Assembly: GCF_022815645.1 (NCBI RefSeq)
Contig: NZ_JALGRO010000015.1
Coordinates: forward strand, 1 to 64,000
DNA from: Curtobacterium sp. VKM Ac-2922
GTDB lineage: Bacteria > Actinomycetota > Actinomycetes > Actinomycetales > Microbacteriaceae
Direction of reading: 5' to 3'
Length of the DNA: 64,000 nt
The notes beneath the pieces were generated by a model. It had not been told where the DNA came from and searched no databases. It saw nothing but the letters and a program-made list of their open reading frames with translations. How positions within the stretch are numbered: the first letter of the stretch is position 1; every line of letters begins with the position of its first letter. Both the position numbers and the translations under genes were made by a program. Of this stretch, positions 57,597-64,000 are shown one piece after another.

Positions 57597-58884
57597 CGGG
57601 GTGGTGACCCGCTCGCCAGGGCGTCTGCTGATCGCTCACAACCTGACCGACGCGGTGGGCTCACGTGTACTGGCCGACACGATCACCGTGCTGGCAGTCC
57701 TCGGAGGGATGGCGGCGACGGAACTCGGAGTCCTGAACGCTGTCGAGTCGACCGTCGTCGTCGTGATTGCGGTGCCGACGTCGCTGCTGCTCGACCGCGT
57801 CGGGTTCCGGTGGGTCCTGCCGGTTGCGATGTCGGCGAAGCTCGCCCTGGGGCTGGCCGCCGGGCTGGTCTTCGCGGTGGTCGGCTTCGACGGGATCGCC
57901 ACCATCCTGTTCGTCGCGGCTGTGGCGTGCTTCGGGGTGGTGTCGGAGCTCGGTCAACTGATTGCTGCTCGGGAGCTGTCGCGGGCAGGCTCCACGATGA
58001 CGCGGCTGATTGCTTTCATGGAGGCGACGGACAAAGTGGCGTCGCTGGCAGTTCCGGCGCTGGTGGGATTCTTTCTCGCGCGCGGCTTGGGGCTTCCCTT
58101 GCTGGTAGCGGCCATGTCGTCGTTGGTCTGCGCTGTGGGAACCGCGCTGGTGCTCAGCACATCGAGCCCATCGCGATCGACCGACCGTGCAGTCATTCCT
58201 GCGCAGACGCAAGAGCATGCGCAGGCACGGACATCGGCGAGGCTGTCCGAGGTGTTTCTGGGCTTCAGGATCATCTGGCTGAATCGACGTCTTCGCTGCG
58301 TCGTCATCCTGTTGGCCGCCACGAACGCTGGCCTCGGGATGGGTGACACCGTCTTGGTCGTGCTCGTCCTCCAGGTCCTGCAGCTGTCCCCGGTCGTGTA
58401 CGGAGCATTGTCATCGGTGGGGGCGGCAACAGCCTTGTGCGCGGCCCTCGTCGCCCCGGCAGTGCTCAACAGGTGGTCATCGAGTCAGATCTTCATGTCG
58501 ACCTCGGTGGCGCAGCTGGCGTTTGCTGTTCTGCCACTCGTCGCTTCTCTCGCTCCGGGATGGGCTGTCCCGCTCTTGATTGCGCACGATGTGGGGTGGA
58601 GCGCGACCATCACGATCCTCGGGATCGCGGCTGCGACTCTGGCCGCCAGAGAAGTGCACCTCGCTGCGGTGGCGAGGGTCACGGCCGCCTCCCGCGTCGT
58701 CACGATCGGCGTGATTCCGGTCGCCGCTGTCGGTGGTGGCCTCCTCACGGATACCTGGGGGACAGCACCGGCGTTGCTTGCCTGGGTGCTCGTGGCGGCC
58801 ACGGCGATGATCCTCTGCATGTCCATCCAGAGAGCGTGGCAATCGGACGACGGCCAATGGTCCCGAGAGGAGATGACCCGATGA
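57586..58884 (+). CDS. MFS transporter, candidate peptide exporter
   Basis: A 432-residue, 12-helix transporter: LIAHNLTDAVGSRVLADTITVL opens helix 1, TSLLLDRVGFRWVLPVAM is a motif-A-like loop, and a 40-residue hydrophilic loop (about 200-240) divides the halves. It overlaps the P450 gene by 11 bp and the acetyltransferase gene by 4 bp, so all three are coupled. Export of the modified peptide, or self-protection, is the likely job. No protease domain is present, so leader removal must come from elsewhere. Confidence 0.85.
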   Translation: MASDGVVTRSPGRLLIAHNLTDAVGSRVLADTITVLAVLGGMAATELGVLNAVESTVVVVIAVPTSLLLDRVGFRWVLPVAMSAKLALGLAAGLVFAVVGFDGIATILFVAAVACFGVVSELGQLIAARELSRAGSTMTRLIAFMEATDKVASLAVPALVGFFLARGLGLPLLVAAMSSLVCAVGTALVLSTSSPSRSTDRAVIPAQTQEHAQARTSARLSEVFLGFRIIWLNRRLRCVVILLAATNAGLGMGDTVLVVLVLQVLQLSPVVYGALSSVGAATALCAALVAPAVLNRWSSSQIFMSTSVAQLAFAVLPLVASLAPGWAVPLLIAHDVGWSATITILGIAAATLAAREVHLAAVARVTAASRVVTIGVIPVAAVGGGLLTDTWGTAPALLAWVLVAATAMILCMSIQRAWQSDDGQWSREEMTR

Positions 58885-59375
58885 GCGATGACGTCACGAG
58901 CGATCTGGTCGAGGGGGCGTCCGCGCGGGTGCGCCAGCTCCGACCCGAGGACATCGAACTCGTCGCCGCGCGAGAGCCGCCGACCCGCAACTACGTGCGC
59001 GCCGCCGCCGCACAGCAGGAAGCGGGGGAGCTGGTGGTCCTCGTCGCCTGGAACGGTGCCGTGCCGGTCGGCTCGGTCGAGGTGACCCGCGAGCCCGTGC
59101 CGGAAGCGCGGAACCTGCGCGTCGATGAGGACATGCGTGGTCGTGGCGTCGGGACGATGCTCCTCCGGGCGGCTGAGCACCTCGCGCTGCCGGCCGGTGC
59201 GATCCGCGTCGGGGTCAGCGACGACAACGACGGAGCGCGCCGTCTGTACCGCCGGCTCGGGTACGTCCCCATCGGCGACGTCGAGGAGTACGAGTACACC
59301 TACGTCGACGACGCGGACCAGACGCACGTCGTCCGCGAGCGTGCGGAGTACATGGCGAAGCAGCTGCCGGGCTGA
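58881..59375 (+). CDS. GNAT family N-acetyltransferase
   Basis: A 164-residue acetyltransferase. The acetyl-CoA loop is in LRVDEDMRGRGVGTMLLRAAEHLA (about 81-104), followed by VGVSDDNDGARRLYRRLGY. The ATG overlaps the MFS stop (ATGA). Its G+C content is closer to the chromosome than that of the P450 gene, so it may be either a tailoring or self-resistance enzyme of the cluster or a resident gene now fused to its transcript. A decayed family A repeat follows directly. Confidence 0.85.
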   Translation: MSDDVTSDLVEGASARVRQLRPEDIELVAAREPPTRNYVRAAAAQQEAGELVVLVAWNGAVPVGSVEVTREPVPEARNLRVDEDMRGRGVGTMLLRAAEHLALPAGAIRVGVSDDNDGARRLYRRLGYVPIGDVEEYEYTYVDDADQTHVVRERAEYMAKQLPG

Positions 59376-59379
59376 CGGA

Positions 59380-59431
59380 CTGGAGGCCCAGATCAGGCGA
59401 GCCGGTCGGCGCGCGTGATCCGCGCCTCCGG
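59380..59431. repeat. Decayed family A repeat after the acetyltransferase gene
   Basis: CTGGAGGC...GATCA (59380-59395) faces TGATC...GCCTCCGG (59416-59431); 12 of 16 positions pair. It starts 4 bases after the stop codon. Confidence 0.55.
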
Positions 59432-59471
59432 TTTCGCGATGTGGTGGCGACCGCAGGAATAGGCTTGCGAC

Positions 59472-60521
59472 GTGCATGGTGAGTACAAGGTCCCGGGTGG
59501 CAAGCTCGTCGTCGTCGACCTGCAGGTCGAGGACGACACCATCCGGCAGTTCCGTCTGGCGGGGGACTTCTTCCTCGAACCGGACGACGCGCTGCCGCTG
59601 ATCGACGCCGCGGTCGAGGGGCTGCCGGCCACCACCGACGCCGCCGGCATCGCGGCCGCCGTCCGGGCGGCGCTGCCCGCCGACGCCGTGCTGCTCGGCT
59701 TCACGCCCGAGTCCGTCGGGGTCGCGGTGCGACGGGCGCTGTCGCGGGCGTCGACGTGGCTCGACCACGACTGGGAGGTCATCCACGAGGGGGCGATCAG
59801 CCCGAACGAGCACCTTGCGCTCGACCAGGTGCTGACCGAGGAAGTGGGGGCCGGACGCCGCCGCCCGACCCTGCGCATCTGGGAGTGGGACGAGCCCGCG
59901 GTCGTCATCGGGTCGTTCCAGTCGCTCAAGAACGAGGTCGACCCCGAAGGTGCCGCGAAGTACGGCGTGCAGGTTGTCCGGCGGATCTCGGGCGGCGGGG
60001 CGATGTTCATGGACGCCGGCGCGATCATCTCGTACTCGCTGTACGTGCCGACCGACCTGGTGCAGGGCATGACCTTCGCCGACTCGTACGCGTTCCTGGA
60101 CGAGTGGGTGATCGAGGCGCTGAAGTCCCTGGGCATCGACGCGTACTACCAGCCGCTCAACGACATCACCTCGGCCAAGGGCAAGATCGGCGGCGCCGCA
60201 CAGAAGCGGCTCGGCACCGGTGCGCTGCTGCACCACGCGACCATGAGCTACGACATGGACGGCGAGAAGATGGTGCAGGTGCTGCGCATCGGCCGCGAGA
60301 AGATGAGCGACAAGGGGACCACCTCGGCGGCGAAGCGGGTCGATCCGCTGCGGTCGCAGACCGGGTTGTCGCGGGCGGCGATCATCGACTCGCTCATCGC
60401 CACGTTCACGGCGCGGTACAAGGCGACGCCGGGTGCGGTCACCGCCGACGAGCGGGCGCGGGCGCGGGAACTCGTGGCGTCGAAGTTCGCGACGAAGGAG
60501 TGGCTCGAGCGCGTGCCCTGA
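59472..60521 (+). CDS. Lipoate-protein ligase A family protein
   Basis: A 349-residue ligase. An N-terminal accessory domain (about 1-85, YKVPGGKLVVVDLQVEDD...FRLAGDFFLEPDDALPLID) precedes the catalytic domain (about 100-335), the reverse of the E. coli LplA order. The lipoyl-AMP site is visible as VVRRISGGGAMFMDAGAIISYSL and KGKIGGAAQKR (catalytic lysine). It attaches lipoate to E2 or GcvH subunits with ATP. Leaderless GTG: TAGGCT ends 6 nt upstream. Confidence 0.88.
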   Translation: MHGEYKVPGGKLVVVDLQVEDDTIRQFRLAGDFFLEPDDALPLIDAAVEGLPATTDAAGIAAAVRAALPADAVLLGFTPESVGVAVRRALSRASTWLDHDWEVIHEGAISPNEHLALDQVLTEEVGAGRRRPTLRIWEWDEPAVVIGSFQSLKNEVDPEGAAKYGVQVVRRISGGGAMFMDAGAIISYSLYVPTDLVQGMTFADSYAFLDEWVIEALKSLGIDAYYQPLNDITSAKGKIGGAAQKRLGTGALLHHATMSYDMDGEKMVQVLRIGREKMSDKGTTSAAKRVDPLRSQTGLSRAAIIDSLIATFTARYKATPGAVTADERARARELVASKFATKEWLERVP

Positions 60522-60534
60522 GCCGAGCGACTGT

Positions 60535-60633
60535 GGGCCGGCGGCCGAGCCGAAATGGGTCGGCGGCCGAGCCGTTCGGTGGGGATCCCGGCGTGGGTCG
60601 GCGGCCGAGAGAGGGGGGATCCCGGCCGCCGAG
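60535..60633. repeat. GGGTCGGCGGCCGAG repeats with an inverted copy
   Basis: Direct copies lie at 60535, 60557 and 60595, and the inverse CGGCCGCCGAG at 60623. Pairing of the last direct copy with the inverse would make a terminator-like hairpin after the ligase gene. GGGATCCCGGC also occurs twice. Confidence 0.65.
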
Positions 60634-60734
60634 CCTCCAGTGTGGATGTCATCCCGATGAAGCAGCCCGGTGGATCGTGAGAATCACCCGCGCGGCGGAT
60701 GTCCCGTCCCCCCGGCCGACGTAGCCTCGATCGC

Positions 60735-61070
60735 GTGAACTGGTTGATCCTCCTGGGGGCGATGGCTGCAGCAGTCGTCGTGACGTGGATCGCCGATCGC
60801 GCGGGGTGGATCGACCTGTCGAACAAGTCGACCAGCAGCGGGGGATCCGGCGGCATCGGCACGATGATGGACGAGGTCTTCGCCCCGACCCGGCACGAGA
60901 CGCAGGCCGAGTACGAACGGCAGTCGCGCCTGCCTCGCGAAGCACCGACTCCGAGCGAGCACGACCACGACCTGCTGAGCGGCTCGGTGCTGATCCGGGT
61001 GCCGGCGGTCCGCAGTGCGAAGACCGGACGGCACGAAGCCCGCCCGGGCACGCACGACCGCTCGTACTGA
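60735..61070 (+). CDS. Small membrane-anchored protein, DUF6191-like
   Basis: A 111-residue protein: one N-terminal helix (WLILLGAMAAAVVVTWIADRAGWI), a Ser/Gly linker and a cytoplasmic or extracytoplasmic segment with MMDEVFAPTRHETQAEYERQ, which resembles DUF6191 proteins. Function unknown. Leaderless GTG with TAGCCT 7 nt upstream. Confidence 0.68.
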   Translation: MNWLILLGAMAAAVVVTWIADRAGWIDLSNKSTSSGGSGGIGTMMDEVFAPTRHETQAEYERQSRLPREAPTPSEHDHDLLSGSVLIRVPAVRSAKTGRHEARPGTHDRSY

Positions 61071-61075
61071 GCGCA

Positions 61076-61360
61076 TCAGCGCGTGGTGAGCTCCTGGTAG
61101 TCCGGGTGCCGCTCGATCCACGCTGCGACGTAGCTGCACTGCGGGACGACGCGCAACGACGAGCCCGACCGGACGTCGTCGAGGGCGTGCTGCACCAGGA
61201 TCGACGCGTATCCGCCACCGCGGTGCGCCGGGTCGACCTCGGTGTGCACGAAGCGGATCTCGTCACCGTCGGTCTCGTACGCCGCGAAGCCGATCACCTG
61301 GCCGTCGTCGACGAGGGAGTACTGCTGCTGATCGGTGTCGTTCCGGACGTCGAGTGCCAT
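61076..61360 (-). CDS. GCN5-related N-acetyltransferase (small, YjdJ-like)
   Basis: A 94-residue minimal acetyltransferase of the Acetyltransf_CG type. YSLVDDGQVIGFAAYETDGD forms the first strands, and FVHTEVDPAHRGGGYASILVQHALDDV holds the acetyl-CoA loop. Substrate unknown. The ATG at 61360 gives the normal length; longer frames upstream are not protein-like. Confidence 0.88.
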   Translation of the reverse strand: MALDVRNDTDQQQYSLVDDGQVIGFAAYETDGDEIRFVHTEVDPAHRGGGYASILVQHALDDVRSGSSLRVVPQCSYVAAWIERHPDYQELTTR

Positions 61361-61431
61361 GCCGGCGACGCTACGCCCGGGCCCCGAAGAAGGGCCTGTG
61401 CACCCGCTGGACGTCCCGTTACAGTCACTCC

Positions 61432-62802
61432 GTGACGCAGCAGCACGATGCCCAGACCCCGCCGTTCCGGTTCCGCACTCCGCCCGGGTGGCCGACACCC
61501 TCGGCCGAGTGGGTGGCACTCCACCAGCTCGCCGTCCCGGGCCCGCAGTGGACTCCCGTGCCCGGTGTCCCGACGGCGCCCGCGGGCTGGCGGTTCTGGC
61601 AGGCCGACCGCCGCGCGTTCCGTGCGGCGATGCCCGCCGCCGCTCGTCGCCTGGTTGCCGTCGGCGGTGTCGGCGTCGGGCTGCTCGCGCTCGGCATCGT
61701 CCTGGCCGTCGTGCTCACGGCATCGGATGCCCCCGCGGTGTTCGCGCTCGTGCCGCTCGCGCTCGGTGCTGCGCTCTGGGTGGTGCCGTGCGTGCGGTGG
61801 TGGGACCTGGCGGCGACGACCGAGCGTGCCCTGGCTGCCGAGTCGGCGGCGCGACGGTCCGGCGCCGTGCTCGAGCACGCCCGTGCCGCGCGACCCGACC
61901 TGCGTGCCGACCAGGTGATCGCGGCGTGGACTGCCGCCGCGTGGGGTGTCGAGACCGCGGCCCCGCTCGAGGCGCCCGCAGTCCGCTCGGCACGCCCCGT
62001 GTCGGCGGCGGGCTTCCTGCGCGCCTCCCGGACCGCGACCGGCGTCACCGTGGTGCTGGCTGCGGTCGCACTCGTCGTCGGGGCCGGCGCGGGAGTCGCC
62101 CCCGTCGCGGTCCGCGCGCTGGACACCGGCCAGACGATCGCCCGTGGGATGCAGGACGGGGCCGGTGGCGACGCCCCGGACACCGCGGCGCCCTTCACCT
62201 CTGACGACGGCACCGTCACCGTGACCGAGGACGACGACGCCTGGGACGACACGTGTGGCACGACCCCGGGCGACGGCGGCTGCTGGACCTGGCAGGTCAC
62301 GAGCACCAAGACCTGCAACCTCGAGGTGACCATCGGTTTCGCGGACACCCTGACCGGCGACGACACCCGCACGGTGCGCCGCACGGTCCAGGTGTCGAAG
62401 GACCGGCCGCTGTACATCGCCGAACCCGGCGACGAGGACTACAGCGGCATCGAGGCCACCACGTGCGCCACGGCGTTGCCGCACCGGCTGGTCACCGGCG
62501 AGAGCGACGACCCGATCGCGGACAGCGAGTGGCCCGAGGGCTGTGACGCCTCCGGCTGCGTCGGCTGGGTGCTGCACCCGGAGGCGGACTGCACCGACGC
62601 CTCCGTCCAGTTCCTGGTCGACGACAGCGACGGGCCGCTCGAGGACCCGCACGACCTGGTCGTGAGCGCCGAACTGCACGCCGGTGACCCCGTGACGGTC
62701 GTCGCGGGTGGGGTGCCCGACGACGACGGCACCGCCTCGATCGTGCAGGTCACGTGCGCGGTGACGGGCGGTGCGCCCGCCGATCCGAGCGCACTCGGCT
62801 GA
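61432..62802 (+). CDS. Membrane protein with extracellular cysteine-rich domain (456 aa)
   Basis: I do not recognise the family. A Pro/Trp-rich cytoplasmic start (about 1-70, PPGWPTPSAEW, PAGWRFWQADRRAFR) precedes two helices (about 75-130), a cytoplasmic helical loop, a third helix (VTVVLAAVALVVGAGAGVAPVAV, about 205-227) and an acidic extracellular domain (about 240-456) with ten or so cysteines, probably paired in disulfides. A surface or sensor role is possible but unsupported. Leaderless GTG: TACAGT ends 6 nt upstream. Confidence 0.65.
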   Translation: MTQQHDAQTPPFRFRTPPGWPTPSAEWVALHQLAVPGPQWTPVPGVPTAPAGWRFWQADRRAFRAAMPAAARRLVAVGGVGVGLLALGIVLAVVLTASDAPAVFALVPLALGAALWVVPCVRWWDLAATTERALAAESAARRSGAVLEHARAARPDLRADQVIAAWTAAAWGVETAAPLEAPAVRSARPVSAAGFLRASRTATGVTVVLAAVALVVGAGAGVAPVAVRALDTGQTIARGMQDGAGGDAPDTAAPFTSDDGTVTVTEDDDAWDDTCGTTPGDGGCWTWQVTSTKTCNLEVTIGFADTLTGDDTRTVRRTVQVSKDRPLYIAEPGDEDYSGIEATTCATALPHRLVTGESDDPIADSEWPEGCDASGCVGWVLHPEADCTDASVQFLVDDSDGPLEDPHDLVVSAELHAGDPVTVVAGGVPDDDGTASIVQVTCAVTGGAPADPSALG

Positions 62803-62843
62803 CCTCCGGGTCTGCGCCGGACGTGTCTGCCAGGATGCTAGGC

Positions 62844-63341
62844 ATGCACCACCGGATCCCGCTCGCGGCGGTGACGATCGTGGTCGTCGGCGCTGCGGCC
62901 GGATGTTCAGGAGGACAGATGCAGGCCCGACCCACACGACAGCCCGACGACGCGAAGCGCAGCATCCAGCGGCTCGTGGACGACACGACCACTGCACTGG
63001 GTGGGACGTGGACCACGCAGGTGGGGCCCAGGCTCGGCACCTGCAAGGACGAGCACGGGGACGGGGCAGGCATCAACTACACGGTCATCGCCGCTCGATC
63101 GGGGCGGGGTGACGCTGCCCGGGACATCGCGACCCTCGAGCACCTGTGGCGCTCCGAGGGCCTCGAGACGACCCGGTTCGCGACCGACGACGAGTCGTAC
63201 GTGGGGCTCGACGGCCGGGGGACAGCCATCGCGAACATCGGGTTCCGCTCGTCGGACCTGGGCGGCGGCGACACGGTGACCGGGACGTCGGCCTGTGCGG
63301 CGGGCGACTACGCGCAGCTTCGGAAGCAGGAGCGTTCCTGA
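62844..63341 (+). CDS. Putative lipoprotein (165 aa)
   Basis: The signal peptide (HHRIPLAAVTIVVVGAAAGC) ends in a lipobox (AAGC, Cys21). The mature part is a small alpha/beta domain with two further cysteines (about 69 and 153). Family not recognised. It may be co-transcribed with the preceding membrane protein gene (41-bp gap). A nearby ATG at 62835 is also in frame. Confidence 0.65.
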   Translation: MHHRIPLAAVTIVVVGAAAGCSGGQMQARPTRQPDDAKRSIQRLVDDTTTALGGTWTTQVGPRLGTCKDEHGDGAGINYTVIAARSGRGDAARDIATLEHLWRSEGLETTRFATDDESYVGLDGRGTAIANIGFRSSDLGGGDTVTGTSACAAGDYAQLRKQERS

Positions 63342-63377
63342 CGGGACACCCGACGCCGCACCGGAATGGTGCACACG

Positions 63378-63415
63378 ACGACGAAGCCGCTGTCTGCTGA
63401 CAGCGGCTTCGTCGT
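63378..63415. terminator. 17-bp perfect hairpin between convergent genes
   Basis: ACGACGAAGCCGCTGTC (63378-63394) and its exact complement (63399-63415) around TGCT, between the lipoprotein gene and the MFS gene that end towards each other. Confidence 0.85.
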
Positions 63416-63432
63416 GGGTGGAACGGGTGCGG

Positions 63433-64000
63433 CTACTCGGCCGAGTGACGGCCGTGCGCGTGGCCGCTCTCGTCGAGACGGGAGGCCCCGCTCGCCTGGG
63501 CAGCGTCGGTTCCGGTCGACGTCTGGTCCGGCCGGTCCGCCACTGCGGCGTGCGCCGCGCGGTGGGCGCGGATGGCACCCGTGGTGGTCGGCGGTTCGTC
63601 GATCGGTGCTGCTGCCGAGTGGGCGCCGTGCGTGGGCGCGTCGGGCAGCGGTGCGCGGGTGTCGTCCGGCAGCACCGACACGTGGGGTGTCTCGGTGGAC
63701 CGGGCGGACCGCGGCTGGGCCGGCACGTCGGGTGAGGTCGGGACGACGTGCATCGACCCGGTGTCGGGTGACACGAGCGAGCCCGTGTTCGCCGCCGAGC
63801 CCTGGGCGTCGACGGTCAGACGGTCGTGGTCGTCACCGTCGGCACCACCGCTGGCGGCGGCGCGAGCCGTGTCGGCCTGCTCCTGCAGTGCGGAGGTCTT
63901 CCGCAGCGCCGGGACGCGGAAGAACCACGTCAGGATGAAGGCGATCAGGATGACGCCCAGTCCGACGAAGTACACCGTGACCGTCGAGGCGCTGAAGCCG
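63433..64000 (-). CDS. C-terminal part of an MFS transporter (cut by window edge)
   Basis: The readable 189 residues start in the last membrane helix (VYFVGLGVILIAFILTWFF, then RVPALRKTSALQEQA), the usual end of DHA2-type multidrug MFS proteins, and continue into a 150-residue hydrophilic Ala/Asp/His-rich tail that is longer than in most relatives. The frame stays open to base 64000, so the gene continues beyond the window. Confidence 0.7.
   Translation of the reverse strand, partial: GFSASTVTVYFVGLGVILIAFILTWFFRVPALRKTSALQEQADTARAAASGGADGDDHDRLTVDAQGSAANTGSLVSPDTGSMHVVPTSPDVPAQPRSARSTETPHVSVLPDDTRAPLPDAPTHGAHSAAAPIDEPPTTTGAIRAHRAAHAAVADRPDQTSTGTDAAQASGASRLDESGHAHGRHSAE

Overview
The window is about 70% G+C. 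It has dense gene packing, many GTG starts, ATGA/GTGA gene overlaps and a large set of leaderless starts (a TAnnnT hexamer 6-8 nt before the start codon). Gene content (purF/purM with DUF3073, DUF3072, TipAS-type MerR, PadR-DUF4097, class E sortase, SipW/TasA-like pair, alpha-E protein) points to an actinobacterium, most likely the family Microbacteriaceae and resembling Curtobacterium. That assignment is inferred from gene content and composition and was not checked against a database. I see no rRNA, tRNA, CRISPR array, transposase or integrase.

Layout. 0-9.6 kb: divergent purF/purM, DUF3073, a flavoprotein, DoxX, DUF3072, a KimA-like APC transporter and a TipAS MerR regulator. 9.7-11.3 kb: PadR-DUF4097 pair behind a 15-bp inverted-repeat operator. 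11.3-20.6 kb: a sugar locus with an ABC importer (two permeases plus lipoprotein binding protein) divergent from a four-gene run of overlapping genes (ROK repressor, ROK kinase, two Gfo/Idh/MocA dehydrogenases), then a TIM-barrel isomerase facing it and a MocR/YczE divergent pair. 22-32.5 kb: an RND exporter, a lipoprotein esterase, PPK2, a DEAD-box helicase with a long structured leader and a repeat-rich N-terminus, and a MarR-DinB pair. 32.7-49.7 kb: a SipW-type signal peptidase fused to a substrate-like domain next to a TasA-like protein, SbcCD, sortase E, EamA and CPBP membrane proteins, RecQ, an acyltransferase, an M23 peptidase, and an orphan alpha-E protein facing a MarR gene. 49.8-55.9 kb: MarR-MFS pair, SDR, acetamidase/formamidase, a low-affinity phosphate transporter under a PHO-box-like site, and a lysophospholipase-like hydrolase.

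The most interesting segment is 56.3-59.4 kb. It is visibly less G+C-rich than its surroundings up to about 58.5 kb. It holds a 28-codon gene with an almost perfect extended Shine-Dalgarno sequence, a strong 15-bp hairpin, a short cytochrome P450, an MFS exporter and a GNAT acetyltransferase; the last three overlap. This is the architecture of a P450-modified ribosomal peptide (RiPP) cluster with an unfamiliar precursor (C-terminal RFKYRNQYGGL). It has none of the pathway genes seen in other RiPP classes and is the best candidate for an undescribed system here.

Intergenic space is unusually structured. One dispersed inverted-repeat family with a GGACnGGAGGC core occurs as near-perfect hairpins between convergent genes (up to a 60-bp perfect palindrome), as half copies, and once inside a coding region. 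A second family (CGAGTCTCGGCC...GCGGACA) occurs three times. There are also a tandem pair of 61-bp palindromic units after purM and several short tandem repeats in intergenic and coding DNA.
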